Shown: positions 25,551 to 35,693, numbered from the stretch's first letter. The stretch is 43,918 nt of DNA from Xenococcus sp. PCC 7305 (GCF_000332055.1 NZ_ALVZ01000184.1:1-43918), one strand, 5' to 3'. A program made the numbers and translations. The notes: generated from the sequence alone by a model not told the origin.

Positions 25551-26807
25551 ATGATTAAAGTTGCTTATTTAGAATGTCCAACAGGTATTGCTGGGGATAT
25601 GTTCTTAGGAGCTTTAGTTGATGTTGGAGTACCTTGGGAGTATTTGCAACATCATCTTGCTAATTTGGGCATAGAACAAGAATATCAGTTGGAGCGGGAG
25701 CAAGTTCATCGTCAAAGCCAATTAGCAACAAAAGTTCGAGTGAAATTAGCTCACGGAACTGATCCTCAAGGGAAACATCATCATCACCATCATGCTCCGG
25801 CAAGACATTTACCAGAAATAACTAGCATCATTAAAGCTGCTAATTTACCCAACAGAGTCCAAGATTGGAGTTTGCAAACATTTTATCAATTAGCTGTGGC
25901 AGAAGCTGCTGTCCATGGTATCCCACCAGAAAAAGTACATTTTCACGAAGTGGGGGCAACCGACGCCATTATCGATATTGTTGGTACTTGTTTGGGTTTA
26001 GATTGGCTAGATATTACTGAGTTATATTGTTCTCCAATGCCCACTGGCGGCGGAACAGTCAAAGCAGCCCATGGCATTTTGCCAGTTCCAGTTCCCGCAA
26101 CGCTCAAACTCTGGCAATTAAGAAATGTGCCAACTTACAGTAATGGAATCAACAAGGAATTAGTTACTCCCACAGGAGCTGCGATCGCAACAACCTTGGC
26201 CAAAAGTTTCGGCGAGCCCCCTGCGATGACCATTGAAAAGATTGGCTTAGGCGCAGGGACAAGAGATTTAGAGATACCAAATATTTTGCGTTTGTGGATC
26301 GGGAAAAGGGAGAAGAGGAGACGGGAAAACGGGGGGATTCTTGGGGAGAGTAAGTTTGCCCAGGAGACGGTTATGGTGTTGGAGACCCAGATTGATGATC
26401 TAAATCCCCAGGCGATCGCCTACACCCTGGAGCAATTATTAGCTGCGGGAGCATTAGATGTATTTACCCAACCCGTGGGCATGAAAAAATCGCGATCGGG
26501 TATTTTGCTAACAGTAATCTGCTTCCCGGAAAAAGCAGAAATTTGCCAGGAAATTATTTTCCGTGAAACCACAACCTTAGGAATCCGGAAAAAGACTCAA
26601 ACTAGAAGTATTTTAGATCGCCAAATAAAATTAGTTGCCACTAAATATGGTGAAGTAAGAGTCAAAATTGCTAGTTGGGGCAAAGCAGAAGAGCGCCAAA
26701 TTATTAACATTCAACCTGAATATGAAGACTGCGCCAAACTCGCTAAAAAACACCATGTTCCTTGGCGAGAAATCTACCAACAAGCAATTTCACAGTACTC
26801 ACTTTAA
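25551..26807 (+). CDS. larC: Nickel-pincer cofactor synthesis protein LarC
   Basis: A 418-residue LarC, the CTP-dependent enzyme that inserts nickel into the pincer nucleotide cofactor used by lactate racemase-type enzymes. Motifs: AYLECPTGIAGDMFLGALVD at the start, a histidine-rich loop (KHHHHHHAPARHLPEI) near residue 74, VHFHEVGATDAIIDIVG near 130, the TPTGAAIATTLA stretch, ETQIDDLNPQ near 280 and KKSRSGILLTVIC. Here larC is one frame, unlike the larC1/larC2 frameshifted arrangement in Lactobacillus. A purine-rich insert at about residues 255-273 sits at the same junction. LarB and LarE genes are not in the window. Confidence 0.93.
   Translation: MIKVAYLECPTGIAGDMFLGALVDVGVPWEYLQHHLANLGIEQEYQLEREQVHRQSQLATKVRVKLAHGTDPQGKHHHHHHAPARHLPEITSIIKAANLPNRVQDWSLQTFYQLAVAEAAVHGIPPEKVHFHEVGATDAIIDIVGTCLGLDWLDITELYCSPMPTGGGTVKAAHGILPVPVPATLKLWQLRNVPTYSNGINKELVTPTGAAIATTLAKSFGEPPAMTIEKIGLGAGTRDLEIPNILRLWIGKREKRRRENGGILGESKFAQETVMVLETQIDDLNPQAIAYTLEQLLAAGALDVFTQPVGMKKSRSGILLTVICFPEKAEICQEIIFRETTTLGIRKKTQTRSILDRQIKLVATKYGEVRVKIASWGKAEERQIINIQPEYEDCAKLAKKHHVPWREIYQQAISQYSL
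26301..26358 (+). repeat. Purine-rich repeat-like insert inside larC
   Basis: A nearly pyrimidine-free G/A run (for example GGGAAAAGGGAGAAGAGGAG) interrupts the otherwise mixed coding sequence and encodes a lysine/arginine/glycine-rich linker (KREKRRRENGG). Its G3-4A2-4 texture resembles the octamer repeats found between genes. Confidence 0.5.
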
Positions 26808-27084
26808 ATGATGTCTAAATAACAGCTTGGGCAAATCAACTTTGACATGGCCTCCGCGTAAAATATCAACTACCTCGATCCTTATATCTGATAGACTCCC
26901 CAACTTATTTCACTCAAAAATAGATAGGATAAGAGATATAAAGATCAAGATTCAACTCCATAGAGATCCTTTGAGGAAAAGGCTTGAGGGAGAATTCAAT
27001 CTACAAATAATGAGACAATAGATACCATAGGCATCCTAGATGACCTGTAATATAAATGCCCATACTATAGAGGAGAACTACTAA

Positions 27085-29682
27085 ATGCTAGAAGCCTATC
27101 GCCAACATAAAGCTGAGAGAGAAGCCCAAAGAATCCCTCCTTTGCCTCTTACCGCAGAGCAAACATCTCAACTTTGCGAACTATTAAAAAATCCTCCGAC
27201 AGGAGAAGAAGAGACTCTACTTACCTTGCTAACTGATAGAGTCCCTCCTGGAGTGGATGATGCAGCTTATGTGAAAGCTGGTTTCTTAACGGCTGTTGCC
27301 AGAAAAGAAATTGCCTGCCCCCTCATTTCTCCCCAAGAAGCAGTAAAGCTGCTCGGGACAATGGTCGGAGGTTATAATGTTCAGTCTTTAGTAGAACTAC
27401 TCAAGTCCGATGATCCAAGTATTGCAGCAGAGGCAACTAATGCCCTCAGCAAAACCCTACTTGTGTTTGATGCTTTTAATGATGTTTTAGCTTTGTCTGA
27501 TGCCAACTCCTATGCCAAACAGGTAATTGACTCCTGGGCTAATGGGGAATGGTTTGTTTCTCGTCCCAAACTATCAGAAAGCATTACGGTTACTGTTTTT
27601 AAAGTACCAGGAGAAACCAATACTGATGACTTGTCTCCTGCACCCCATGCCACTACTCGTCCCGACATTCCCCTCCATGCTTTGGCAATGCTGGAAGCAA
27701 AAATGCCTGATGGGTTAGAGACGATCGCAAAGCTTAAAGAAAAAGGTCATCCTGTGGCCTATGTGGGAGATGTTGTAGGGACAGGATCATCTCGCAAGTC
27801 GGCAATCAACTCGGTTTTATGGCATCTAGGCATGGATATTCCCTTTATTCCCAACAAAAAAGCAGGGGGTTATATCTTAGGAGGCAAAATTGCACCGATC
27901 TTTTTCAATACTGCTGAAGATTCTGGTGCCTTGCCCATCGAATGTGATGTCTCCCAGACAAATACTGGGGATGTGATTACAATCTACCCTTATAAAGGCG
28001 AAATTACCAACGAAAATGGGGATGTGATTTCAACGTTCACCCTCAAACCCGATACGATACTCGATGAAGTCCGCGCTGGTGGTAGAATACCCCTGCTTAT
28101 TGGGAGAGCTTTGACCGACAAAACTAGAGAAGCTTTGGGCTTAGAGCCTTCTACTCTGTTTATGCGCCCTTCGATGCCAGAAGATACAGGCAGAGGTTTC
28201 ACCCTAGCACAGAAAATGGTGGGGAAAGCTTGTGGCCTAGCTGGGGTTCGTCCCGGAACTTCTTGCGAACCTATCATGAATACTGTGGGCTCTCAAGATA
28301 CTACTGGACCCATGACTCGCGATGAATTGAAAGAACTTGCTTGTCTGGGTTTTAATGCTGATTTGACTCTGCAAACTTTTTGCCACACCGCAGCTTATCC
28401 CAAGCCAGTTGATATCACGACTCACAAAAATTTGCCCGATTTCTTTGCCAATCGCGGCGGGGTAGCTTTGCGCCCTGGAGATGGCATCATCCATTCCTGG
28501 TTAAATAGAATGTTGTTGCCCGATACTGTCGGTACTGGTGGTGACTCTCATACTCGTTTTCCTCTGGGTATTTCGTTTCCTGCGGGTTCAGGGTTAGTTG
28601 CTTTTGCCGCTGCATTGGGTGTGATGCCGTTAGATATGCCCGAATCTGTTTTGGTACGTTTTACTGGGGAACTTCAACCTGGTGTAACCCTCAGAGATAT
28701 TGTGAACGCGATCCCTTGGGTGGCCATGCAAGAAGGAAAACTAACCGTTGAGAAAAAGAATAAGAAAAATGTCTTTAACGGACGCATTATGGAAATGGAA
28801 GGTTTGCCGAATCTAAAAGTGGAGCAAGCTTTTGAGTTGACTGATGCGACGGCTGAGCGTTCTTGCTCGGGAAGTACGATCAAACTCAGCGAAGAAACCG
28901 TGGCGGAATATTTGCGTTCTAATGTGGCATTACTAAAAAATATGGTGGCTCGTGGTTACACCGATGCTCGGACAATTATGCGTCGCGTGGCCAAGATGGA
29001 GCAATGGTTAGCAAATCCTGAACTGATGTCTGCTGATGCTGATGCTGAATATGCAGATATCGTAGAAGTGAATCTGGACGAGATTAAAGAGCCTATTGTG
29101 GCAGCTCCTAATGATCCTGACAATGTGAAGTTAATGTCGGAATGTGCAGGAGACAGAGTAGACGAAGTATTTATTGGTTCTTGCATGACCAATATTGGTC
29201 ATTACCGTGCCGCAGCGAAAATTCTTGAGGGTTCAGGAGTAGTCAAAGGTCGCTTGTGGGTTTGTCCTCCTACACGCATGGATGAGAAACAATTGCGGGA
29301 AGAAGGAGTTTACGGGATTTTTGCAGCAGCAGGTGCTCGTACCGAAATGCCTGGATGTTCTCTCTGTATGGGAAATCAAGCTCGTGTGGAGGATAACTCC
29401 ACGGTTTTCTCAACTTCTACTCGTAATTTCAACAACCGTATGGGTAAAGGAGCACAGGTTTATTTGGGTTCTGCTGAATTGGCTGCGGTCTGTGCTTTGC
29501 TGGGCAAAATTCCTACGGTTGAGGAGTATATGGCGATCGTCAAAGAGAAGATTGCGCCTTTTGAGGGTGATTTATATCGTTATCTGAATTTTGATCAGAT
29601 TGCCGATTTTGAAGATGAAGGTCGTGTTATTGCTTTGGAGGATATGCCTAAGATTGAGGATATTTTAGGTATGCCTGTCTAA
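27085..29682 (+). CDS. acnB: Bifunctional aconitate hydratase 2 / 2-methylisocitrate dehydratase
   Basis: An 865-residue AcnB, which interconverts citrate and isocitrate in the cyanobacterial TCA pathway. The N-terminal HEAT-like domain (residues 1-150) and swivel domain come first, the AcnB-type order. Cluster-binding cysteines are Cys700 in [13 protein letters not shown] and Cys758 and Cys761 in [13 protein letters not shown]. Further motifs: [40 protein letters not shown] and [19 protein letters not shown] site precedes the ATG by about ten bases. Length is normal. It stands alone, followed by an octamer repeat. Confidence 0.98.
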   Translation: MLEAYRQHKAEREAQRIPPLPLTAEQTSQLCELLKNPPTGEEETLLTLLTDRVPPGVDDAAYVKAGFLTAVARKEIACPLISPQEAVKLLGTMVGGYNVQSLVELLKSDDPSIAAEATNALSKTLLVFDAFNDVLALSDANSYAKQVIDSWANGEWFVSRPKLSESITVTVFKVPGETNTDDLSPAPHATTRPDIPLHALAMLEAKMPDGLETIAKLKEKGHPVAYVGDVVGTGSSRKSAINSVLWHLGMDIPFIPNKKAGGYILGGKIAPIFFNTAEDSGALPIECDVSQTNTGDVITIYPYKGEITNENGDVISTFTLKPDTILDEVRAGGRIPLLIGRALTDKTREALGLEPSTLFMRPSMPEDTGRGFTLAQKMVGKACGLAGVRPGTSCEPIMNTVGSQDTTGPMTRDELKELACLGFNADLTLQTFCHTAAYPKPVDITTHKNLPDFFANRGGVALRPGDGIIHSWLNRMLLPDTVGTGGDSHTRFPLGISFPAGSGLVAFAAALGVMPLDMPESVLVRFTGELQPGVTLRDIVNAIPWVAMQEGKLTVEKKNKKNVFNGRIMEMEGLPNLKVEQAFELTDATAERSCSGSTIKLSEETVAEYLRSNVALLKNMVARGYTDARTIMRRVAKMEQWLANPELMSADADAEYADIVEVNLDEIKEPIVAAPNDPDNVKLMSECAGDRVDEVFIGSCMTNIGHYRAAAKILEGSGVVKGRLWVCPPTRMDEKQLREEGVYGIFAAAGARTEMPGCSLCMGNQARVEDNSTVFSTSTRNFNNRMGKGAQVYLGSAELAAVCALLGKIPTVEEYMAIVKEKIAPFEGDLYRYLNFDQIADFEDEGRVIALEDMPKIEDILGMPV

Positions 29683-29715
29683 TTCGTGGAGCTTTCTAAG
29701 ATTTTGATTTAGATT

Positions 29716-29747
29716 GACACGGAGACGCGGTGACACGGAGACGCGGC
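29716..29747 (+). repeat. GACACGGA/GACGCGGT octamer array
   Basis: GACACGGA GACGCGGT GACACGGA GACGCGGC: two alternating 8-bp units repeated twice, about 30 bases after the acnB stop. GC-rich in contrast to its surroundings. Confidence 0.95.
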
Positions 29748-29794
29748 GAGAGTAAGATGAAAAAAACGCTAGATGATAATAAACAACTCAGAAA

Positions 29795-30172
29795 ATGGCG
29801 AATATTCGTTCTTTTAAGGAATTGAGAGTTTGGCAAAATGCTATCAATGTAGCGATGGAGATTTTTGAACTAACAAAATCTTTTCCGCCAGAAGAACGTT
29901 TTTCTCTCACTGACCAAATTCGTCGTTCCTCGCGTTCTGTAGCTGCTAATATTACCGAATCTTGGAGAAAACGCAGATATCCTGCTGCTTTTGTGAGTAA
30001 GCTTAACGATGCCGAAAGCGAAGCAGCAGAAACTCAAACTTGGATTGAAATTGCTAAAAGATGTGGTTATTTAAGTCAAGACAAAGCTGACTACCTTGAT
30101 TCAAGAATAGAAGAAATATTAGCACAGTTGGTTACAATGGCTTCACAACCTGAAAAATGGAAAATCAGGTAA
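29795..30172 (+). CDS. Four-helix-bundle protein (S23/IVS-encoded family)
   Basis: A 125-residue all-helical protein of the family first seen in 23S rRNA intervening sequences and related to the accessory (Avd) protein of diversity-generating retroelements. The signature SFKELRVWQNAINVAMEIFE at residues 5-24 and QIRRSSRSVAANITESWRKR at residues 49-68 are clear, with the closing helix IEEILAQLVTMASQPEKW. No reverse transcriptase or variable-repeat gene is nearby, so a retroelement role is not supported. Such genes are frequent solitary accessory genes in cyanobacteria and their function is unknown. Confidence 0.88.
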   Translation: MANIRSFKELRVWQNAINVAMEIFELTKSFPPEERFSLTDQIRRSSRSVAANITESWRKRRYPAAFVSKLNDAESEAAETQTWIEIAKRCGYLSQDKADYLDSRIEEILAQLVTMASQPEKWKIR

Positions 30173-30282
30173 GTAATTATGTTTAGTTGTAAAATAAAAC
30201 AACTCATTATCTTTCATTAGGATAATATATAGTGGCCTGCAAATTTTAAATTAATAAGTTAAGGTCGGGGTTGAAAATGTAG

Positions 30283-30615
30283 ATGCCAAGAAATATAGAT
30301 TATGACAAAGAAGAAATCCCAATAGACTTTAGCGAAATAAATGAAAAAGAACAACTAATTCCGTTTATGTATAAAAGGAATTCTTTTGGGTTTGAAAAAG
30401 AATTGAGACTTATTTGTAAAGATAAATCATCCAATTCTAAAGGCACTAAAATAAGATGTACATTGAATACTCTTATAAAGGATATTTATATTTCCCCAAA
30501 ATATAATGAAAGAGAGAAAAAAATTGTTCAAACGATTGTTGATAAATTTAAAAATTCAATCAGACCAAATATAGAAATAAAACAATCAAAATTAGCGGGA
30601 AGCCCAAGGCATTAG
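30283..30615 (+). pseudogene. C-terminal fragment resembling DUF2971
   Basis: A 110-residue frame resembling the last third of DUF2971 proteins: FMYKRNSFGFEKELRLICKD (the conserved K-x-x-x-F-x-x-E-x-E-x-R core) followed by TLNTLIKDIYISPKYNEREK and VDKFKNSIRPNIEIKQSKL. The N-terminal two thirds of the family, with its FR-S-x-D motif, are missing and no matching frame is visible upstream. The piece is far more AT-rich than its neighbours and has no HIP1 site. It is most likely a truncated transferred gene; expression as a short protein cannot be excluded. Confidence 0.6.
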
Positions 30616-30733
30616 AAGACCAACACATTCTATAGTTTTTATAAGAATTTTCTTGGATAAAGGCGATCGCAGATACCCTGGAAGTATAGAGAGAAAACTC
30701 TCCGCATATATTCTCTACAGGAGGGAGGTCACG

Positions 30734-32101
30734 ATGGCGATCGCAACAATTAATCCAGCTACAGGCAAAACATTAGCAACTTTTCCCGCTTTAACTACCG
30801 AAGAAATTGAACTAAAATTGGCCTTGGCAGATACTACCTATGGCAAATATCGTCAGACCAGTTTTGCCCAGAGGAGTCAATGGCTAAATAATGCCGCAGC
30901 TATTTTAGAACGTGATACGGATAAGTTTGCCAGGATAATGACTTTGGAAATGGGCAAGCCCCTCAAAAGTGCGATCGCAGAAGTTAAGAAATGTGCTTTG
31001 GTCTGTCGTTTCTATGCTGAGAAGGCCCCTGAATTTTTGGCTAATAAAGAGATCACGACGGAGGCAACTAGTAGTTATGTGGCTTATCATCCCCTGGGGA
31101 TTGTCTTGGCAGTTATGCCTTGGAATTTTCCTTTTTGGCAAGTTTTTCGGTTTGCGGCTCCGGCTCTGATGGCAGGAAATGTAGGTCTGCTTAAACATGC
31201 TTCTAATGTGCCTCAATCGGCTTTGGCGATCGCAGATATTATTCATGAGGCAGGTTTTCCTGAGGGTGCATTTCAAACTTTACTCATAGGTGCGGGCCAA
31301 GTAGGCGCCATTATGAAGGATGATCGTGTGAAGGCAGCAACGCTGACAGGTAGTGAACCGGCTGGGGCTAGTTTGGCTGCGATCGCAGGGAGTCAGATTA
31401 AAAAAACTGTTTTGGAATTGGGTGGAAGCGATCCTTTTATTGTGCTCGAATCTGCGGATATTGATCGAGCAGTAGCAACAGGAGTGCAGGCAAGAATGCT
31501 GAATAATGGGCAATCTTGTATTGCGGCGAAAAGATTTATTGTGGCCGAAAGTATTAGCGATCGCTTTACCGAGAAGTTAATTGCCAAGTTTAAGGAGCTT
31601 CGGGTTGGCGATCCGATGGAGCCTGATACTGATATTGGGCCTTTGGCAACTGCACAAATTTTGTCTGAGTTGTCAGATCAAGTGGAGAATGCGGTGCGAC
31701 AAGGAGCCCAACTTTTAATTGGGGGTCAACCTGATAGTGCTCGCCCTGGAAATTATTATCTTCCAACTATTTTGACTGATATTGATTTGACTGCGACGAC
31801 TAGTAAGGAGGAGTTCTTTGGCCCTGTGGCATTGCTATTTACGGTTAAAGATCTTGATGAGGCGATCGCCCTGGCTAATGATATTCCTTTTGGCTTGGGT
31901 GCCAGTGCTTGGACGAATAATCCTGATGAGCAGCAAAGATTAATTGATGAGATCGAAGCTGGAGCTGTTTTTATTAATAGTTTGGTGAAGTCTGATCCTC
32001 GGCTACCTTTTGGGGGTATTAAGCGTTCTGGCTATGGCAGAGAACTGGGAGTTGAAGGAATTCGTGAGTTTGTGAACCAGAAAACCGTATGGGTCAATTA
32101 A
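30734..32101 (+). CDS. gabD: NAD(P)-dependent succinate-semialdehyde dehydrogenase
   Basis: A 455-residue aldehyde dehydrogenase, the length and type of cyanobacterial succinate-semialdehyde dehydrogenases that close the TCA bypass by making succinate. Motifs: the oxyanion asparagine in MPWNFPFWQVFR, the catalytic glutamate in LELGGSDPFIV, the catalytic Cys262 in NNGQSCIAAKRF, and EEFFGPVALLF. The ATG at 30734 has a strong AGGAGGGAGG site; the longer frame to 30653 is not needed. The nearby acnB belongs to the same pathway, although unrelated genes lie between. Substrate choice is inferred from similarity. Confidence 0.85.
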   Translation: MAIATINPATGKTLATFPALTTEEIELKLALADTTYGKYRQTSFAQRSQWLNNAAAILERDTDKFARIMTLEMGKPLKSAIAEVKKCALVCRFYAEKAPEFLANKEITTEATSSYVAYHPLGIVLAVMPWNFPFWQVFRFAAPALMAGNVGLLKHASNVPQSALAIADIIHEAGFPEGAFQTLLIGAGQVGAIMKDDRVKAATLTGSEPAGASLAAIAGSQIKKTVLELGGSDPFIVLESADIDRAVATGVQARMLNNGQSCIAAKRFIVAESISDRFTEKLIAKFKELRVGDPMEPDTDIGPLATAQILSELSDQVENAVRQGAQLLIGGQPDSARPGNYYLPTILTDIDLTATTSKEEFFGPVALLFTVKDLDEAIALANDIPFGLGASAWTNNPDEQQRLIDEIEAGAVFINSLVKSDPRLPFGGIKRSGYGRELGVEGIREFVNQKTVWVN

Positions 32102-32163
32102 ATAATAATTCCCCATAGATAAACTACTTCTTGAAGTGGGTCGACAACTATATACAGGTTATT

Positions 32164-33510
32164 CTAAATACTATCTGTAATACTACTAAAGTGAAAATTA
32201 TTGACCTTACAAGCAGGGATAACACTTGTGCCACAACGTTTAGTCATGCCTACTGCTTCAATATTTTTCAACATAGCAGGTAAACTTTGATTAAAGCGAA
32301 GATTTTTAATTGGATAGGCAATTTTCCCCTCTTCAATCCAAAAAGTCCCATCTCTAGTCATGCCGGTAACTTCGAGTGTACGTGGATTAACATAACGAAC
32401 ATACCAAGCGCGAGTAACTAAAATTCCTTTTTCAGTGCCCGCAATCAAATCATCGACAGTTTTTTCGCTGCCAGCCATAACAATAGGAAAGAAGGAACCA
32501 TTGGCTTCTTTTCCTTTCTGCTGCGCCCAATAGCAGCTATAGGACAGAGCTTGAGGACTACCATCTCGGACAATTTCTAAGTAACTATTTCCTAGGCCGT
32601 TACCAAAAAATCTTCCTGACTGTAAGAGCGGATGAGTCGGATTGCGTTGTATCTGAACAAGAGGACTGAATAACTCTTCGCCAACACGGTTACCCATTGG
32701 TTGCCCAGCTTCATCAGTGCAGGACATAAAAGAGCGTCCCTCATCGGCAGCCCGTGCATCCATATTCCAAATAACCCAGGGCAATAAACCTGCCATGGCG
32801 TTCGGTTCAAAAATAACTGTATAGTCTCCTGGAGCGACCTCTTGAGGGTTACGAGATAAGATTGCTTTTTGAATGACTTTTTCTGTAGCATCTAAAATAG
32901 GTAATTGTTCCACGCCCCAAGCAGTCAACTGACTCCAGCTCGAACCATTATCTTGACGAGCTGTGAAACTAAAATCGGCACGGGTATTGCGATCGCAACC
33001 TCGCAAACCCGCAGAATTTGCGATCGCCTGTAGAGCAACATTGGTACTAAATGTCCCAGACCCGGCTACTCCTGCTTTGACCGAGAGCTGACAAACCTCT
33101 TGTACAATTTCTCCTCTGGTCAGAGGTGTCAAATCTGCTGTTGCCAAGTCAAAAGCTGGTTGTCGTTCCTCATAGGTTTGAGGGGCCAGTAATTCCACCC
33201 ATTCGGGATCTTCTGGTGCAAAACGCGCCAAATCTTCACAACGTCTTAGGGTTTGTGCGATCGCATCTGGGTCTAATTCGGTAGTCGAAGCGGAAGCACT
33301 ACGCTTGCCAAAATAGCTGGTAATCGTGAGGCTAAATTTATTTTTCTGAATATTTTGACTAATTTGATTTTCAGAGAAGCGACTTAAAGCCGACTCTTGA
33401 CTGCTGAGACTAACAAAGACATCATCTGCCTGAGACTTTTCAATCACAGATTCAAGAATATCAACAGCTTCTTCCTGACCCAGAATAGTTGAGGCAACAG
33501 CTAGATTCAT
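32164..33510 (-). CDS. TldD/PmbA family protein (TldE-like)
   Basis: A 448-residue member of the TldD/TldE (PmbA) family, which works as a two-subunit metalloprotease that processes modified peptides and degrades unstructured peptides. Recognisable parts: ADDVFVSLSSQESALSRFSE, the central SVKAGVAGSGTFSTNVALQA, FEPNAMAGLLPWVIWNMDAR and the C-terminal glycine-rich RSFMSCTDEAGQP and GMTRDGTFWIEEGKIAYPIK. The HExxxH zinc motif of TldD is absent, so this is the TldE-type partner. The start at 33510 is used; the longer frame to 33678 is translated tandem repeat. Confidence 0.88.
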   Translation of the reverse strand: MNLAVASTILGQEEAVDILESVIEKSQADDVFVSLSSQESALSRFSENQISQNIQKNKFSLTITSYFGKRSASASTTELDPDAIAQTLRRCEDLARFAPEDPEWVELLAPQTYEERQPAFDLATADLTPLTRGEIVQEVCQLSVKAGVAGSGTFSTNVALQAIANSAGLRGCDRNTRADFSFTARQDNGSSWSQLTAWGVEQLPILDATEKVIQKAILSRNPQEVAPGDYTVIFEPNAMAGLLPWVIWNMDARAADEGRSFMSCTDEAGQPMGNRVGEELFSPLVQIQRNPTHPLLQSGRFFGNGLGNSYLEIVRDGSPQALSYSCYWAQQKGKEANGSFFPIVMAGSEKTVDDLIAGTEKGILVTRAWYVRYVNPRTLEVTGMTRDGTFWIEEGKIAYPIKNLRFNQSLPAMLKNIEAVGMTKRCGTSVIPACKVNNFHFSSITDSI

Positions 33511-33512
33511 TG

Positions 33513-33678
33513 AGTAATAAGTAATAAGTAATAAGTAAGAGGTAAGAGGCAATGACCAATGGGAATTCATCCCTTCTGCCCTCTGCCATCTCTCTTGGTG
33601 CGCGTTCCCTAGCGCCTTACAAAGGCGCGGGGTCGCACCGCTGCCCTCTGCCCTCTGCCCTCCGCCCTCTGCCTTCAT
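33513..33678. repeat. Composite repeat block: AGTAATA, TCTGCCC and nested palindrome
   Basis: Between the TldE-like start and the ndhJ stop lie AGTAATA units (33513-33547), short TCTGCCC units (33575-33590), a nested palindrome (outer GGTGCG 33597-33602 with CGCACC 33634-33639; inner GCGCCTT 33612-33618 with AAGGCGC 33622-33628), then further CTCTGCC units to 33674. Repeat types found singly elsewhere are stacked here, so the block has probably grown by insertion of one element into another. Confidence 0.85.
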
Positions 33679-34221
33679 TTAATATGCGTCTTGCAACTCG
33701 TAGAAATCGGGAGAGATATAGTCCTTACGTAATGGCCAACCAATCCAATCCTCGGGCATTAAAATGCGCTTCAAATTAGGATGTCCTTCGTAAACGATGC
33801 CATACATATCGTAACTTTCCCTTTCTTGCCAATCTGCCGCTTTCCAAATCCAGTAGACAGAGGCAATAGTTGGATTTTCCCGAGGCAAATATACTTTGAT
33901 TCTGACCTCTTCCGGATTATCACCATTATCACTTAACTTTAGCAAATGATAAAAACTGACCAAATTCTTGCCAGCTCCTTCATCATAAGCTCCTTGGCAT
34001 TGGAGATAATTAAATCCATAGGCGTACAAAGCAGTCGCGATCGGAATCAAAAACTCCGGCTCAACCTTAATTAACTCAACTTCACTGGTATCAGCTTCTA
34101 AAGCTTCATTGCCAAACCCATTTTCGCTCAACCAAGTAGAAACCTGACCTGCTGGCACTATCTGAGAAGTTTCACTATTCTCCTCCGAACTTTTATTATC
34201 TACCTTTGGATCTTCAGCCAC
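33679..34221 (-). CDS. ndhJ: NAD(P)H-quinone oxidoreductase subunit J
   Basis: A 180-residue NdhJ, the 30-kDa-type peripheral-arm subunit of the thylakoid NDH-1 complex (cyclic electron flow, respiration, CO2 uptake). The GTG start at 34221 lies behind GGAGG and overlaps the ndhK stop by 8 bases. Motifs: [20 protein letters not shown], then [20 protein letters not shown] and the family block [20 protein letters not shown] followed by [17 protein letters not shown]. The last codon and stop are followed at once by a heptamer array. Confidence 0.96.
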   Translation of the reverse strand: MAEDPKVDNKSSEENSETSQIVPAGQVSTWLSENGFGNEALEADTSEVELIKVEPEFLIPIATALYAYGFNYLQCQGAYDEGAGKNLVSFYHLLKLSDNGDNPEEVRIKVYLPRENPTIASVYWIWKAADWQERESYDMYGIVYEGHPNLKRILMPEDWIGWPLRKDYISPDFYELQDAY

Positions 34222-34945
34222 GATCTACCTCCTCTTTCTGAACTTCTTGTAACGCTTCTGTTACTGGCATACCCATTGCCTGAGCGAGTTCCTTTGGTGG
34301 TGCCTGACGGGTTGGAGATTTCATATACTTACCAGTGAGAATCTGTTTAACTGGCTTCATATTATGAGTTGTACTGTAATAACGATGGGTTTGCTCCACC
34401 ATTAATGCTCTTTCTTGCAAAGTCTCATTCGACACTTTTTTACGCAGCTTAATTATAGCGTCAAAAATAGCCTCGGGACGGGGAGGACAACCGGGAATAT
34501 AAACATCTACAGGAATCAACTTATCAACTCCTCTAACCGTGCTAGGAGAATCAACGCTAAACATCCCCCCAGTAATTGTGCAAGCACCCATCGCGATCAC
34601 ATATTTAGGGTCAGGCATTTCCTCGTATAAACGAACCAGAGCAGGAGCCATTTTCATGGTGATAGTTCCTGCGGTAATGATTAAATCTGCCTGACGAGGG
34701 CTAGAGCGGGGAACCAACCCAAAACGGTCAAAGTCAAATCGAGAGCCAAGTAAAGCGGCAAATTCGATAAAACAACAAGCCGTACCATATAGCATTGGCC
34801 AGAGACTAGATAGTTTGGCCCAATTATAGAGATCGTCAACGGTTGTCAAAATAACATTTTCTGACAGATCCTGAGTAACCCTAGTATCATTTATAGGATT
34901 AAGAATTTTTGATTTTTGTTCTTGTTCAAATATATTAGAAGTCAT
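34214..34945 (-). CDS. ndhK: NAD(P)H-quinone oxidoreductase subunit K
   Basis: A 243-residue NdhK, the PSST-type subunit carrying the N2 4Fe-4S cluster next to the quinone site. The ligand cysteines are visible in [12 protein letters not shown] (two adjacent), [11 protein letters not shown] and PGCPPRPEA. The ATG at 34945 overlaps the ndhC stop as ATGA, giving translational coupling; the frame can also start two codons earlier at 34951. A C-terminal tail of about 60 residues (after KKVSN) is usual for cyanobacterial NdhK. Confidence 0.97.
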   Translation of the reverse strand: MTSNIFEQEQKSKILNPINDTRVTQDLSENVILTTVDDLYNWAKLSSLWPMLYGTACCFIEFAALLGSRFDFDRFGLVPRSSPRQADLIITAGTITMKMAPALVRLYEEMPDPKYVIAMGACTITGGMFSVDSPSTVRGVDKLIPVDVYIPGCPPRPEAIFDAIIKLRKKVSNETLQERALMVEQTHRYYSTTHNMKPVKQILTGKYMKSPTRQAPPKELAQAMGMPVTEALQEVQKEEVDRG

Positions 34946-35304
34946 GACCACTCAAGAGCTCCTTTTCTCCAGGCATAGACTAAAGCAACCACCAGAATGG
35001 CGATAAAGATTAGGGCTTCCACAAATGCGAGCAACCCTAAACGATTAAATGCCACTGCCCAAGGGTATAAAAATACTGTTTCCACATCGAAAACAACAAA
35101 TACCAGGGCAAACATATAATAGCGAATGTTAAATTGAATCCAAGCCCCACCTACAGGTTCCATTCCAGATTCATAGGTTGTGACTCGCTCAGGGCCCCCA
35201 GTTCTCGGTCTGAGAATCTTAGAAGCTGTCAAAGCAAGAGCGGGCACGGCACTGCACAGTAGCAGAAAGCCTAGAAAATATTCATATCCGTTGAGAACAA
35301 ACAA
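34942..35304 (-). CDS. ndhC: NAD(P)H-quinone oxidoreductase subunit 3
   Basis: A 120-residue NdhC with three transmembrane helices ([59 protein letters not shown]). The conserved loop [20 protein letters not shown] and the acidic [11 protein letters not shown] in helix two are intact. First gene of the ndhC-ndhK-ndhJ operon, in the standard order. Confidence 0.97.
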   Translation of the reverse strand: MFVLNGYEYFLGFLLLCSAVPALALTASKILRPRTGGPERVTTYESGMEPVGGAWIQFNIRYYMFALVFVVFDVETVFLYPWAVAFNRLGLLAFVEALIFIAILVVALVYAWRKGALEWS

Positions 35305-35441
35305 TTTTTACCTACTTACTCCGTGACAGAAAATACTATAGTGTCTTTAACTTTTATACATTCTAGTACTGATCGTCTTGAAGCTCTAGTTTTTGTTTTT
35401 TAGCTTATGGCATAGCTTACAACTCAGAGCTGCTCACTTTT

Positions 35442-35693
35442 CTAATAATAATCTGTTTCTCTTTGGAGCATAGTTGGGGATTCAAAGTTAGATGGATCTC
35501 GCAAAAAGCTCGTGGATTCCTCTTCTAGACGATTAATATGGTAAGGTTCCAGGGCTTTAGTTTGACGCAGACAAGAGACATAGCCATCCATATGTAGTCT
35601 AATTTCGTCAAATTTATAGCCTCTGCGCCACAAATCCACCATATTGTCCGTTATCTTTTGGTAATGACGTATCGATTGACTGTGCTGCAACAT
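35442..35693 (-). CDS. Small conserved cyanobacterial protein (DUF6761-like)
   Basis: An 83-residue, mostly helical, acidic protein opening QHSQSIRHYQKITDNMVDLW, with a central RRGYKFDEIRLHMDGYVSCL and an ending in RDPSNFESPTMLQRETDYY. The pattern matches a short, widely conserved cyanobacterial family that I recall as DUF6761; function unknown. It is 137 bases from ndhC on the same strand, but upstream of it, so it could be cotranscribed with the ndh operon. Confidence 0.65.
   Translation of the reverse strand: MLQHSQSIRHYQKITDNMVDLWRRGYKFDEIRLHMDGYVSCLRQTKALEPYHINRLEEESTSFLRDPSNFESPTMLQRETDYY

Noticed and set aside
26827-27021. A 64-residue frame between larC and acnB
   Set aside because: No similarity to any family I know, no Shine-Dalgarno site, and composition like the surrounding intergenic DNA.
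29795-30172. Diversity-generating retroelement accessory protein
   Set aside because: The four-helix-bundle family fits, but there is no reverse transcriptase, template repeat or variable repeat nearby.
33511-33678. N-terminal extension of the TldE-like protein
   Set aside because: The 56 extra residues (MKAEGGGQRAEG and on) are translated tandem repeats; the conserved protein starts at 33510.
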